A DNA stretch of 64,000 nt from Zhengitettix transpicula (GCA_037074705.1 CM073591.1:30856587-30920586), one strand, 5' to 3'; counted from the first letter of the stretch, positions 24,611 to 37,329 are shown. Program-made: numbers and translations. The notes: a model not told the origin generated them from the sequence alone.

Positions 24611-25910
24611 GGCCACGCCTGCACAACAGTCACTTTGAGGCGTCCAATGACTTTGGTGAACATTTATAATATTATAAATAAAAAATAATCCCGCGTTTAT
24701 GTATAAACATAACTTACTGATCATCTATTGTTATAAGTCGTTCGTAATATGCTTGTGGTTGCTTAAATAGCACGTGACGGTACAGTACTACTCATTCTAA
24801 AACCGTCGCTGCAACTAATGCCGAGGTACAGAGACTCTGGGAAGATATTTTCCAAGTTTTTAGCTACAGTTAGCACCAGTGTTCTTCTGATAATTTAAAG
24901 TAGGTACCTTGGATGCCTCTCTGTTCTTTTTTCTGTGCATGTAATTTAGTTATTGATACATTAAACATGATTCTCCATTCAATCTGTTTAATGAACTGAC
25001 ATGCAGTAACACTTGTATTGATATTTAAAGTTTGCTTACAATATATATTAGGTTTTAAATTAATTATATTAATTTATAAATAATCTGTTTACTCTTGAAG
25101 AATTAATTTCTTGGAAAATGATTAAGTAATATTATTTATTAAATGATATGTTTTGATAGAAAGGTAAATTCTTTAGTTTAAAATATATTTTTTTTGCATT
25201 TTTCATATTTTGATAATTTCATCCGATTTCAATATTCATTTTGTGGATACTTTGGTAACCCACTGCAAATTCACTATTTATGGAATAAAAATTTCGATTC
25301 CGGCATTTTAGTGCATATGTGCCAACAGACATTTTCAATTATGAACATTAAGAAATGCAATCACCGCTCGTTTTTGAGCGATGTTCATATTGAGAACATC
25401 TACTGCCAATACATCTCCTAAATCCGATAAACTTGTTAAGGAAAAACAATGCAAAGTGCCATATTAAATTTATTTCGTAAGTTACAAAAATATTTCTTTA
25501 TTATTACTATTTTCATATCAGCTCCCCCCCCCCCGCCCGCCGCCCCCACCGTCCTCTTTTCTTTCGGTCCTTATAAATTTTTCATAAAGTATTACGGCCC
25601 GCCTTTCATTTTGTGCAGGACTGATGTAGGCAATGGAAAACCCGACAACATTTCAATTCCAGAAAAGAAAAAGAAACCTGTTTTAAAGATCATGATGACC
25701 TGTCCCAAATCAGAATGAGGAGGCCTCGCTCAGGTTTGTAGTTGTACTTTTTCTTGCTGTATCGGGACTGTTTTTCGTCATTGTTCAAGTGGTGACTATT
25801 TCAGTTTTCTGCACTTTAGTATACGTACGTTGTGGCTTTATGATCTATTCAATTATTATTTTTTATTTATTTATTGATATACAGAAATTTTTTTAATCCG
25901 AAGAATATAT
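24611..25910. other. Intergenic DNA between genes 1 and 2, no gene
   Basis: AT-rich. The only compositional feature is a C-rich run at about 25521-25550. Short open frames here lack conserved features. Confidence 0.5.
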
Positions 25911-26738
25911 TGTAATAATTAATATATAATAATAATTCATGGATGGGCGCTTTTAAATGAATAACTATAATAACTTTAAAGAACAAACAAAATTTATTGT
26001 GCCAAGTTTAAAACAATTATAAAATACACAAAATATTTGGGATCTCAGGGTCTTGATCTGGGTTTGATAAATGGCAGAATTTAAATAATCAAAATTACAT
26101 TTACCTTTTATGGAAATCAAAGCGTCTGAACATAGACGAAATTTGTTGCGGAAGAAATAATACTAAAGATTGAATTTAACAATTTCAATTTTATCAAGAG
26201 TTAACGATCTCATTTTATCGATAATTAAATAATTAAAGAACGATCTGACTTTTATCTTTTAAATACGGTGTACAAATTATTTTAAAGTTTTCTCTACTTA
26301 CGGCCGCCCAGGTCTCATTTTTAGTTTTTCGTGCACAATTTTGGGGACATCACTGATTCTCAGTTCTCACAGACTCTAATTGGCGTTGTTTGTTAGTTGG
26401 TTTAACACAAATTGGTTGGTTCTCGATGCTTTACTGCAACCTGGATTTGTAGATCTCGTGGCGTTAGTTGACAATGGACTTCATTGGTTTGTCTGAAAAT
26501 TGCTTTACTTTTTAATAACTGAAAGCATGTTTGTGACTGGGCCACAATCTTTCGTTCTGACTGCCGACTGTAAAACTTTCAATGAGTTCTTTTCGTCCGT
26601 TCTATTCGCTGTCTCCTGACCGACTGTACTGTTCAAATTTTTATGCCTTGGAATTTTGGTCTTTTCTCCTCGCTGCTTACTGCCCGACTGTACTCTTCGT
26701 CTCGTAGATTTTGAGCTCCTAGAACCTCAACAACAACA
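25911..26738 (+). mobile_element. LTR-like block B
   Basis: Starts TGTAATAATTAATATA after AATATAT and ends AACAACA before ATATAT. It is homologous in reverse complement to block A at 10-11 kb: GGGATCTCAGGGTCTTGA, GGGTTTGATAAATGGCAGAA, ACTGCCCGACTGTAC, TTCGTCTCGTAGATTTTGAG. TG...CA ends in an ATAT target fit a solo LTR. No protein domains. Confidence 0.6.
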
Positions 26739-26763
26739 ATATATATTATATATATATATATAT

Positions 26764-27036
26764 TGTAGCCGCTCCGCTACCCTCCTTGCGTTTTTTTCGT
26801 TGATTAATCATAATATTGTTTGGGCGCCAGGTAATTTTTGGGAGAAAATCACCAAAACAACTCAAACTTTGTTTTTAGTTGTAGCACGTCCATCCTTTGT
26901 CGAGTCCAGCTTGGAACTGACCCTACATTTGTCCCCTTGGCTGGCGCCTAAAACAACATCGCCTTTCCTGCACGTGCATACACACTGCAGTCTCCCCCGC
27001 CAAGCGCCCTCGACCGTACCTCGCAACAATCATGTT

Positions 27037-27039
<3 letters not shown>
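26764..27039 (+). mobile_element. Short TG...CA element between two (TA)n tracts
   Basis: Starts TGTAGCCGCTCCG and ends CATGTTACA, with (TA)n on both sides. Contains TTTGGGCGCCAGGTAATTTT. It could be a small LTR-type element or the far end of block B separated by an internal (TA)n; I cannot decide. Confidence 0.4.
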
Positions 27040-27072
<33 letters not shown>

Positions 27073-27074
27073 TA

Positions 27075-28955
27075 TTCTGTATTTGAGATAATGGGATTGA
27101 AGTGGTGGAGATTTCTATGACGTTGGATTAGGGTGGTTTGAAGTATTTTGTAAAAAAATAACTTTGTCTTTCCTTCAAGACAAATTTAGAGTTGCCGATG
27201 ATTAAATAAACGTGTGCCATTAAACATTATTCAACAGAAAACAAAATTAATGAATGATTTTTTTAATCAAGATCGCATATTTAAGTCTTATATAAATTTG
27301 ATTTATAGAATTAATCTTTGAACCTACTTTTTTTATCTCTTATCGGTCCAAAACTCCCCGAGCATGTCGTAGAGTCTGGTTTTAGATACAATGTGAAGCT
27401 TAATCAGTAGCCACCATCAATATCAATAATCCAATTGATCCAGCTGCAACTTATCTCGTGATTCCATTCAATCGAGCATCTATCTGTGGAGGTATATAAA
27501 CACAGCAATTTACCCTCACACCGTGTGAATGTTGCACGGTGAGTACACATAAAGCCTTAAAACATATGAAGGATTACAAATATCAAGTAGGCTTCTGAGT
27601 AACGCTAAAATTATAAAAATAAATATCGTTCCGTTTTCAATTCAGGTTAACGTACAAGCCTAATATAAGCGCCTGATTGTAGGTTGACGCATAATTTCCC
27701 CACCTCTATTAGATGATGTAGTATTTCTTCATAGATTTTGATAAAAACGAAAAGTTTCCAATGGTTGCTTCTTTGTTTGCCTTTAGTTAGTTCACGAAGT
27801 ACATTTATCATCTTGTTTGATGAAAAATATTTCACGTGGACAAACGTGAATAAATGGCAGACGTAGTAAGGAATATTAAACAAATCTGGCGTTTACATCA
27901 CCGGGATAACTTCGCGACGATCTCTCATTTATAACACTGTAATAAATTCCGGCAAAAATTCATTTAACCTTGGGAGCTCAATTAAAGAAAAAAAACCCTT
28001 TAACAAAAGAGTAGATAAGACCGCTGCAGCAATATTAATCTAATCTCAATTATTAATAAAGCTTAAATTTATTAACTTCAAAAAGACAACATACTCCACA
28101 AAAAACATAGTTTGGAATTTCCGTATATAATAAGGTTAAACAAAATTACAATTTCATCATAAAAAATTGATTGTATAATCTTTCGCCCATAAGACCTCTT
28201 CAGGTAGTAATAATAATTACAAGACCTTGAAAGTAACTGTAAAATTAACTGGTTTATTGTTGTGATGCTGTCAAACATCCAGATAAATATCAACATGAAA
28301 CAGCAAAACTGATCCAATGTTCATAATTATCAGAAATAAATAATTAACAGTCCAAACATGTACATCAAAATTAAAAATAATTTTTGACAATTATGAATCT
28401 CGGATCTGTTTTGCACCTGTTTCCATTTTAATATTTAGCTGATTGGTTGACAGATTCACAATTATAATACAGCTATTTTAATGTTTACTGTCAGGGTCTT
28501 GCAATAATTATTAGTGAAAATACTGAATCTTACAATGGAAACATCGTAATTTGTACGATAATTTTTTGATGATTTTATTGTTTTACTAAACCTTATATTA
28601 TATGTATTTTCTGACTTATATAGGCAGTAATAATAATATTTTATAATATATTCTTTCAATATATTAATTAAGCATTAAATAATATAAATTTTTCCCTAAA
28701 ATGAACAGTAATTGTTAAACCAGTCTTAGATTGCCTCCATTGATTTACCTGTTGTCTTACTAAAAATTAATATTTTTTTGTGTGCTGTAATATTAAAAAG
28801 TATTAAAATTATTCTACAGGACCACACTTAAAAACCTCACTAACTTTCTTTTCTGCTAAATGAACTCATTTTTAGAATACTCATCCTGAATTCTGACTCA
28901 ACTCTGAAATGTATTAAGCTTTTCTTATTTGAGAATATAATTCTACTAGAGAGAT
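27075..28955. other. AT-rich intergenic DNA, no gene
   Basis: Nothing recognised on either strand. Minus-strand frames near 27.7, 28.2 and 28.5 kb have low-complexity AT composition and no domain features. Confidence 0.5.

Positions 28956-28961
<6 letters not shown>

Positions 28962-29000
<39 letters not shown>
28962..29000. repeat. (TA)n microsatellite
   Basis: About 39 bases of pure TA, directly against the left arm of the palindrome. A second, longer tract lies at 29337-29395. Confidence 0.95.
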
Positions 29001-29004
<4 letters not shown>

Positions 29005-29304
29005 CAATATTGGTATGGAAAGGATAGAGAGATAGGTTGTGGCTTACCTGAAAGTGAAGTTCGGTGTCGCCAAGAAGAACTGAATGTTGTTCTTCAAATT
29101 TTCGGAGGCTCTCAGCCTCCTTCTTCAGGAAGGAGTGTTACACCATTCCATGCACCGACCGGTGTAACACTCCTTCCTGAAGAAGGAGGCTGAGAGCCTC
29201 CGAAAATTTGAAGAACAACCTTCAGTTCCTCTTGGCGACACCGCACTTTACTTTCAGGTAAGCCACAACCTATCTCTTTATCCTTTCCATACCAATATTG
29301 CAAA
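29001..29304. mobile_element. Foldback element with 144-bp near-perfect inverted arms
   Basis: Arms 29001-29144 and 29161-29304 pair with about five mismatches around a 16-base spacer. It begins TTTGCAATATTGG and ends CCAATATTGCAAA. Both arms hold GGAGGCTGAGAGCCTCC between CTGAAGAA and GAAAAT. There is no coding potential; the matching frames on opposite strands are mirror images of one sequence. It belongs to the same family as 20706-20855. It ends 119 bases before the gene 2 start codon, with (TA)n on both sides. Confidence 0.9.
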
Positions 29305-29333
29305 TATTTTTAACAAAGTCACATTCTTACTAT

Positions 29334-29336
<3 letters not shown>

Positions 29337-29395
<59 letters not shown>
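29337..29395. repeat. (TA)n microsatellite upstream of gene 2
   Basis: About 59 bases of TA ending 28 bases before the gene 2 start codon. If the CAG before the ATG is a splice acceptor, the tract lies at its pyrimidine-tract side. Confidence 0.95.
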
Positions 29396-29397
<2 letters not shown>

Positions 29398-29423
29398 CAA
29401 AAACAATGCATGTTTACTTACAG

Positions 29424-31400
29424 ATGGTGTTCAGAGTTATAGCATTTGCTTTGACATGTACTGTGGTGGCATGTCTAGGAGAAGTGCGCTATGATAACTA
29501 CAAAGTTTTCAGAGTTGTACCAAACACAAAAGAGCAGTTCCAGGTCCTCAGAGACATGGAGCGCTCTAGCGGACAGGTATCAATTTCATTATTTTCTTCT
29601 TGGGGAATTAGTTTCTTACATCAAAGGGATTCAAGCTGGCTTTTGTAAACTTTAATATCCATACATAATTATCTACAAAGGTACATAAAGTTATATTGAA
29701 TGCCTCTAACACACAAACAAAGAGGTCTAAGAGGATTTTATTCTGCATTTGACTCAAAAGACAACATTTGATACTTACATTATTACAGCCGCCATTAAAA
29801 GTGTCACTTATCATACACAACAATAGATATTGTATGTGAAAGACATCCAACATTGTTTTTTTATATCTGGATACACAATTGATAATATTATAGTGATATT
29901 GATGCCAAAGAATAGTATTTCTATACTCATATTAATAATGAATACAAGGATTGAATAAAATTTCTATAGTTTACTTTTCTGGCTCAAAATGTTATTGAAG
30001 AATTTTATTTCTTTTTCACTGCACACCTATCATTAAATTCTCTTGGTTGCCTTTTGTTTCAGGTTGTGGGTAAGGGCTAACAAAAAAAACCACCTAATTT
30101 GTGAACAATGATATTACTTTGTTAAAAATGTGATGTAATTTAACTATTGTTATAAATTCATTCAATTATTAATTAAACAACGATGAAAACATTTATTAGC
30201 TTGAAGGTTTTCAAAATTAATAATAAATAATTTATAATCTTACTCAGTTCCTTAATAACTAAATAAATTATAAATTTCAAATATTCTTAACAGACTGGAC
30301 ATCACCCCCACTCCCACCTCACCACACACCAATGATTACTTGTCTTCGTCAACAACAATAAGCTGAGACTCAAGATGTTGCCAACTATCCTCAAAATAAT
30401 TCTCTTCTTAGATAGACAGGCAAAATGTAGCTGTCTGACTGCAACCTTCCATACCATACTTTAATTATTTTGAATAAAATAGTTTGCTAATACAATGAAG
30501 AATTATTCATTTCATTTACAGATAAATTTTTGGAATAGCCCACGAGGTCTTCGAAGACCTGTAGATGTTATGGTACCTCCGAGCATGGTAACAGATTTCC
30601 TTCACTTTGTGGACACGGTGGGATTTGAAAGTAAACTTCACATTGAAAATGTGCAGAGGTTAGAAAAACTTGAGTTGAAGGAAATAACTATAAATGATTA
30701 ATAGTTGACAATACTAGAGTTTCTAATAGCATTTAACATTTAAATTTCTTAATTATTTCAGTTTGATAGATAAGTCTACACCTTCAAAGGCCCGAGCAGT
30801 GTTTGATTGGAGTGATTACCATCCACTAGAAGAGGTACATGCGTTATAATATTTTCTCAGGTCAATTTGTGAAGTGTATAAAATATAATGATATTTATTC
30901 AAAACAATCATAATGTTCTGTATCAGAACTATTAGTTATCTAGTTCATTTTTATATCAATCACAGTTTTTAGTAATTGTAAATTAGTTTCCAAAGTAGTG
31001 AAAAACACTATACTTAATCTTGCCAGAAGGATATCAATATTTCCTTATAAAAAGGGATATATTAATGGTCTCAAAATTGAAAGACGTAATTGTGGTTATG
31101 TTTATAAAAATACTTTTTTGAAATTGATGACTTGAAAATTATAAATGCAACTCTGTCATTGAATGTAGATGTAATTATTAAGTTATGATTGCATAATGCA
31201 AGTCTTGTATAACCCAAGCATCTTATCAAAACATTTTAACAAACTCCAAAAAATAAAATTATTCTTAACCAGTGAATTTATTAGAAGAGTATCTTCTTAA
31301 AACAGAACTAACTTGCCCAAATACTTAAGTGTAGTTAGGTTTTAGGTATGAAATTAATTATTATTGATTATTAATTATTTTATTTTAAGTGTAAAACTAA

Positions 31401-31458
<58 letters not shown>

Positions 31459-31846
31459 ATTAGGAGAATCCATTTAAGGAATTGATTCACATTCAAACTT
31501 GGATAGTGAGGAAGGATAGAAATAAATAGGAGAAATAGGAGGATTGCGCTTTATTTGAATTCATATGCTCGGGCGAAGAATTACGCACATAGAAAAGCAT
31601 ATGTTCAAAGCAGAGAGAAGGATGGAAGAAGAAGGAAAGACTGAAAATATTTGACCCAGGCGGGACTTGAACCCACGTATTCTGCTTAGTACACAGACGC
31701 CTTAACCATCTCGGCCACCGGGTCAAGTTCCCGACCAGGCAAATATAGACAGTCTTATTGTGGACATATATATATATAAACTTTAGTAATTTCTTAATAT
31801 AAACTTATATATATATAAACTTTAGTAATTTCTTTATATAAACTAA

Positions 31847-31888
<42 letters not shown>

Positions 31889-34800
31889 TTAGTTTTACAC
31901 TTAAAATAATATATATATAAAAGTAAATACAGATTATTTAATTGTATTCTTAATTAATAACACATTTACTGTTAGAAGTTTTAATTTAACTCCTGTTTTG
32001 AATTGATAAAAACAATTGATGACCTTATACAGACACTTTTTATCATTTATTGCTAGGTTAATGCTTGGATGGATTCCCTTAGTGCATCCTATCCTTCCAT
32101 AGTCTCACCAATAGTAGTAGGGACTTCTTATGAAGGTAGAGAGCTGCGTGGTGTCAAAATATCATACAAAACTGGAAATCCCATTGTATTTGTTGAATCA
32201 GGTAAATTGATATATGCAACTGAGTCTAAGATTGTACAATGTATAATAGATTTAGAATTATTTTTACTTCACTTTCCCCTTTGCATATTATATTTCGGTA
32301 TAAATGCAAAATTGGATTTTGATATCCTAAAATTAAGATGCCAATAATCTTGTAACATTTAATTGCAAAAATCATCTAGAAAACAAGGCAACGCATTATT
32401 TATATATTACGAAATAAATTTTAAAACACAATATGAAAAAGAATGATCTTAAATATTCATTGATATTCATTCTCTTAGGAATCCATGCAAGAGAGTGGAT
32501 CACTGTTGCTACTGTCACTTTCATTTTGAATGAATTACTTAACAGCACAGACTCTGCAGTTAGACAAATTGCCGAAAATTTTGATTGGTACATTGTACCT
32601 AGTACCAATCCGGATGGTTATGCTTATACATTTAAACAGGTAATAATATTCACATTCCAGTACAAATTTGGTATATTAAATATTGGTGTAATTATTGAAA
32701 GCAATAGTTTAATAGACTATCATATTTCACTTAATGTTTCTTTTTCAGGACAGATTATGGAGAAAAACCCGCAGTCTTCAAAGTTTAGGATGCATTGGTG
32801 TAGATCCAAACAGGAACTGGGATTATTATTGGGGAGGTAATTTATTGGTTAAATAAATTCTAATGTATCTTCAGTTTTAATTTATAATTTTTTAATACTC
32901 AAATTTACAGGAAACATGACATCAACCACTTCAGACTTATTTAAATACATAATATAAAATGTAATTGAAATGGTAATTTATGATTTCATTACAACTGTAA
33001 ATAATTAATTGGAAGTATGAGTGTATCCCAAAACGCATTGAGAAATAACATTATTCAGCTTTTAATAATATACACTATGCTAAATGGATCAAAAATTTTT
33101 GTTCCCTCATAGTTTACCTATATAACATAACCAGGAACTAATTCAATGGTTAATAGAACATAATAATATACATTCTAAAATCTCAAATATTTCAACTATT
33201 TCCTTTCTTCTCTGAATGTAATGTCTGCTGATGAAGCCGATCTCTTTCTGACAGCTAAGTGTATAATAAAAAATGTAGTTCACCTGAAATACATCAATCG
33301 GAAACATAATAACAGATAATTCATTGCAATAAAATTACTTTGGATTTAATAAACTGAAAGTTGAAGATTTATAATGAGGGTGTGTGGTTTCTAAATTCAA
33401 TATTCAGCATGTGATTTAATGTTTTTTTTTATTACCATCGCTACGAGAATGTTTTTAGTGCAGAAAATTATTATCAACTTAAGTATAAATGTGAAAAACA
33501 ATTGAACTCTTCATTGCATTTGTTCTACTTAGATGACAATGTGCAAGAAATAGTTTAAAAAATAAAATATAAAAATTTCATTCTCTGTAAAATTATTTGT
33601 ATTTTATTGCAACTATGAAATATAGTTAAGTATGCATCCAATCATCATTTGTCAAACTTATTTAGTAGTTTTTATGTTAAGAAATTTAATAGAACATAAT
33701 AATATACATTCTAAAATCTCAAATATTTATAACTATTTTTTCTTTCAGTTTGTCAATAATATCTGTTGTTTTCTTCTGGAAAATTTTATTCAATCTCTTG
33801 TAATTCAAAACAATTGTGTGTTTGAAGTTTAAATGTAATTGTCAACAACAGATATGATTTATTACAATTATGGAAAATGTGCAATAAATTTATTTTCTAT
33901 ACTTTTATTATTTTGCACAGATGTGGGTGCCAGTGACGATCCATGTTCAGATCTCTTCCAAGGAACATCACCTTTTTCAGAAACTGAAACAAGAGGTGTT
34001 GCAGATTTTGCTAGCCTCCTGGGTGACAAACTTCTTGTATATCTGTGCTTTCACAGCTATGAGCAACTTCTGATGATCCCTTATGGCCTAGATTATGAGC
34101 GTCCTGATAACTATGATGAACTGGTATGTCTATTCTATGTAATTATTGATTATATTCATAAAAAATATTGTGTAATATATTGCCAGAAGGTGCGTGAATA
34201 TTATTTTTTTCAATTTTAATTACTACAATAATAAAATGATTATATAATATGTATTAGTATAAACAAATAATTGAATTGGAAACATTCCTGAAATACACTT
34301 TGAAAAGCTAATTGGGCCACTGATTTATGGTGCCACATATGTAAGCAGTATGTTGAAGTTCTGAATTTGGTCAAGATATTCTGTAAAGAATGAGCAGCAA
34401 GATTATATAAATCTGATTCTATTCATTATTGTTGCAGATGGAAATTGGTTATAAATCTGCTAATGCTTTATCTCAGCGATATGGTACGCAGTACACAGTG
34501 GGCACTATTCTTGATGTGATATGTAAGTTAATAATTTTTATGTATTTTATTTTATTGAAGATTTACTAATAACCACTTTGCATTCACTATTTTTTTACAT
34601 AATTAAAGTCAGTTCATTCTCCTTTAATTTATGTGATAGAATAATGATCAATTTTTTATCTCTAAAATTTATGAGACAAAGTAGACAGAATAATATTCAC
34701 TTTTGGGGTTTGTTGTAAACATGAAAGTAAATTGCAGAGTGAGGGAAAATTAGGGAAAGGCTTCAGCAAATAATGAGAACAAGTTTTAATGATTCATCGA

Positions 34801-35266
34801 AATCCAAAATATTTTGAACCTAAAACAGATACCATTGTTGACATCTAGCCAAACAGCTATACAATGCATTCTTATGATGAATGTGGAACTTGTATTATTT
34901 TTTGACAAAACAAACTTAAAATTATTATTTTTGATACATCTTCCCATTTTTGGCTGCGTAAATATAAAACTGTTCAATAACATAACTGTTTCCACCTAAG
35001 TAGGTACAAAACCATGCATTTCTCTTTGTCAGAATTTTCTTTTAATGTGTATTTCAGATCCAGCATCAGGCGGTTCCATTGACTGGGTAAAGAAGTCTCT
35101 TGGAGTACGTTTCCCCTACGAATGGGAATTACGAGACACAGGTCATTTTGGATTCTTGCTGCCACCAGATCAAATCATCCCCACAGCTTTGGAAACGTTG
35201 GATAGTGTTGTGGTTATAATGCAGGAAGTTCTCAACAGGACCTCAACAACACAATACAAGAATTAA
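29424..35266 (+). CDS. M14 zinc carboxypeptidase A-like, gene 2 (9 exons, complete)
   Basis: A 417-aa preproenzyme, a close tandem paralogue of gene 1. Exons: 29424-29576, 30522-30658, 30762-30834, 32057-32201, 32479-32639, 32749-32836, 33921-34123, 34438-34522, 35058-35266; all are GT/AG, and exons 1-8 match gene 1 in length to the base. Signal peptide 1-19, propeptide to Arg108 ([10 protein letters not shown]), catalytic domain 109-417. Active-site residues are intact: His172, Glu175, His297 (zinc), Arg174, Arg228, Asn244-Arg245, Tyr349 and Glu372. Ile356 at the specificity position is the same residue as in bovine carboxypeptidase A. Tyr299 is kept where gene 1 has Phe. NST in exon 5 is a possible N-glycosylation site. 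The C-terminal tail is slightly longer than in gene 1. Intron 3 holds a tRNA-like SINE inside (TA)n repeats. Predicted role is digestive protein breakdown; tissue expression cannot be seen from sequence. Confidence 0.95.
31455..31760 (-). mobile_element. tRNA-derived SINE inserted in a (TA)n tract
   Basis: Minus-strand order: short leader, the tRNA-like head at 31724-31653, then about 200 bases of unrelated body rich in TTC and CTC, ending near GGATTCTCCTAATATTG against (TA)n. No poly(A) tail is obvious. Only one copy was seen in this window. Confidence 0.5.
31653..31724 (-). tRNA. tRNA-like cloverleaf (anticodon ACU), probably a SINE head
   Basis: In reverse complement, 72 bases fold fully: acceptor stem GACCCGG/CTGGGTC (7 bp, one G-U), D arm GCC...GGC, anticodon stem TCTGT/GCAGA with loop GTACTAA, T arm GTGGG/CCCGC with TTCAAGT. 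The A box (TGGCCGAGATGG) and B box (GGTTCAAGTCC) are both present. Position 33 is U and the anticodon would be ACU, a form not expected for eukaryotic Ser(AGY), and there is no Ser-type long variable arm. No CCA is encoded. The unique sequence downstream (31455-31652) looks like a SINE body. Confidence 0.6.
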
Positions 35267-35489
35267 TACAGACTATTTTCACTTATACAATTACAGGTGT
35301 TGTGTAAGAAGTGAGTAAATACTGAAAGTTTACTTGTTTATAATTTTGACTTAATTTGTCCTTTTGATAAAACCTGATTTTTAATACCGTGACATTGGCC
35401 GATTGCACAAGGAATCATACTTTGAATTTTATGTGAATATAAATAACTTGATTCTACTAAATTTGATTATTCAATGAATAAGAAAGACA

Positions 35490-35650
35490 GCCAATTCAGA
35501 TAAAAAACGTGATAATATAAATACCACACAACGTTTCTGGGATCCTCGTACCTTTCCTCAGGTGCGAAGAAGAGCCTAGAGCGACACAACTGCACTTGTC
35601 AGTTGACTTTTGAGTTTCAATCAGACGCAAATTTTTTTATTTTATTTACA
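35490..35650 (-). repeat. Repeat family 1, single arm at the 3' end of gene 2
   Basis: CACACAACGTTTCTGGGATC, TTTCCTCAGGTGCGAAGAAG, AGCCTAGAGCGACACAAC, then TCAATCAGACGCAAATTTTT. The core in reverse complement is CTGAGGA...GAAAC, with GCAC before it and GTGT after it able to pair. It begins within about 20 bases of the point where the gene 2 3' UTR loses homology to gene 1. Confidence 0.7.
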
Positions 35651-35827
35651 TATTATTATGACATTGCGAAAAAATAGTTAACACCAAAAATTTGTCGAGA
35701 ATAGTTTGAGTAGTCGTGGTAGTAGAGATTTTACTTGACCAGAATTATTTAAATACATACTAAGTAATTTGGAAATACTCTCAGTTACTCAGTTACTTCA
35801 AAAAACATAGATACGAGCATATAGCCA

Positions 35828-36136
35828 TGTCCTCCTAAACTGGTCGAGGCACGGAGAAGGGAATGCTGCGTCCCCACAGCAAACTCCTCTCCCGCTATCG
35901 GAAGGGCGTGGGGCAAATACCCAATGCCCGACCTACCCGATGCAGGTTTTTCTATGGTTTTCCCTGCATTTCTTTAGGCGAATGCCAGATAGGATCCTTA
36001 AAATATAGCCCGGGGGCCCTAGTAACCCTTGGCTACCTTCCTCCACCCTTCCGCATCCCCCCTTTCAAATCCCTTCCTATGCTATTAAAGGGGAGTTGCC
36101 CAATGTGGATCACCCTCATGTAGCCTGTTGCCCTAA
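35828..36136 (+). mobile_element. Repeat family S, 5'-truncated copy
   Basis: Starts inside the element at CCTCCTAAACTGGTC and runs to CCTGTTGCCCTAAAAAAAA. ATGTCC flanks both sides (35827 and 36142), a possible short target duplication. The frame 35863-36123 is repeat-derived. Confidence 0.8.
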
Positions 36137-36139
36137 AAA

Positions 36140-37325
36140 AAATGTCCTTTTTTAAAATTGACGTTTGGAAAGGTAATGGAAAAGTGAAAAAGGAACAACA
36201 CTGGGATCGAAAGTAAGCTTGAAAACTAAAGATAACAACATGATTACCAAATTTTTAATGAGATACTGTATCTTGGGAGTCAAAATTTAAACCCATTTCT
36301 TCACGTGTAGGGGAATTCCCAATCAGATGCTTCATTATCATCACCCGACCGAGGACGCTAAGACAAGAAACTCAATGTGTTTAAGCCTTGCGGCTACGGA
36401 ATTATGCGACGTATTTTTTTTAAAGGAAGTTTTGTGATCAATAATTATATAAATACGAGAAATCAACTGAATGTGATTTTCGTAGTACCTACTAAATTCC
36501 ACAATGATGGACATCGACGGTTTAGTATTGTTTCTATTTATGTAGGAGGGTTAACACACTGTTAATCTTTTAATTCTGAAATGGCGAGTTTCTGGGTCTC
36601 CGTTCGAGTAAAGCGGGTTGTTGACAAAAATAACATGAATTTAGTGACCCAAACTTATCGAGGCTCCGCGAATGCTGTTTTTACTCTTCTGTAGTGCCTC
36701 TGTTTGTTGCCTCTACAAAATAACTACGTATTTATAGCACGCAGTTACAGACCATCGCCCCAACAGAATGATTGTCTGAAAGCAAGGTTGCTTAATCACG
36801 TCTCTTCCACAAGACATTTAAAACTTTTACTCGTGACTAATTCAATTCTTAGTTCTTAAGTGTTTTATAATGGTAATAAGATTAATCACACACGGGAATC
36901 TATTTGTAATATTAGCTTAAATATTCTGAACACTTAATATTATCCGCTGATTATAACATATCAGTCTTATACCATTTTTTATTTTCTACTTCTCTCCTAC
37001 CTAGGCTTGAATGATTTAACACGCCTAAGACGTGACAATATTCAAATTCGAACATATATTTGAGTTGTAGTTTAATATACAGGAAATATGAAGGGAACGG
37101 GATTCTGAATGAGTCTTGTTGCCCGTTTTTTTGCCTCATCGGGACAATGCGAGGCCTCACGCCGTTCGTCATTCGCCACGTGGCCTCTATTTTAGTTTTC
37201 TACATTTTCTTATTCGCTCACAGAAGAATCTATTACAGTTACGGTTGATTTCAGTGCAATATAAAAACGTTATGCCTATCCGCAGCCCCATCTGTTAACT
37301 GATTGTATTTATTCAAAGTTAAAAT
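36140..37325. other. Intergenic DNA, no gene
   Basis: Nothing recognised. Opposed short frames at 36951-37248 overlap each other and lack conserved features. Confidence 0.45.
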
Positions 37326-37329
37326 AGAG

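Larger units (their letters stand above)
31377..31913. repeat. Inverted AT-rich repeat enclosing a SINE in gene 2 intron 3
   Basis: TTTTAAGTGTAAAACTAAAG followed by TTTATATATA at 31383-31410 recurs in reverse complement at about 31882-31910. Between them are (TA)n at 31405-31454 and 31855-31882, smaller TATATAAACTTTAGTAATTTC repeats near 31772 and 31815, and the tRNA-like element. Confidence 0.75.

Noticed and set aside
26656..27120. 154-aa frame with Ile-Tyr runs
   Set aside because: Crosses two (TA)n tracts and two different repeat blocks; the Ile-Tyr runs are translated microsatellite.
29002..29303. Two nearly identical 63-aa frames facing each other
   Set aside because: They are mirror translations of the two arms of the palindrome, not genes.
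29298..29423. Longer N-terminal extension of gene 2 through translated (TA)n
   Set aside because: The signal peptide starts at 29424, as in gene 1, and a splice acceptor lies directly before it.
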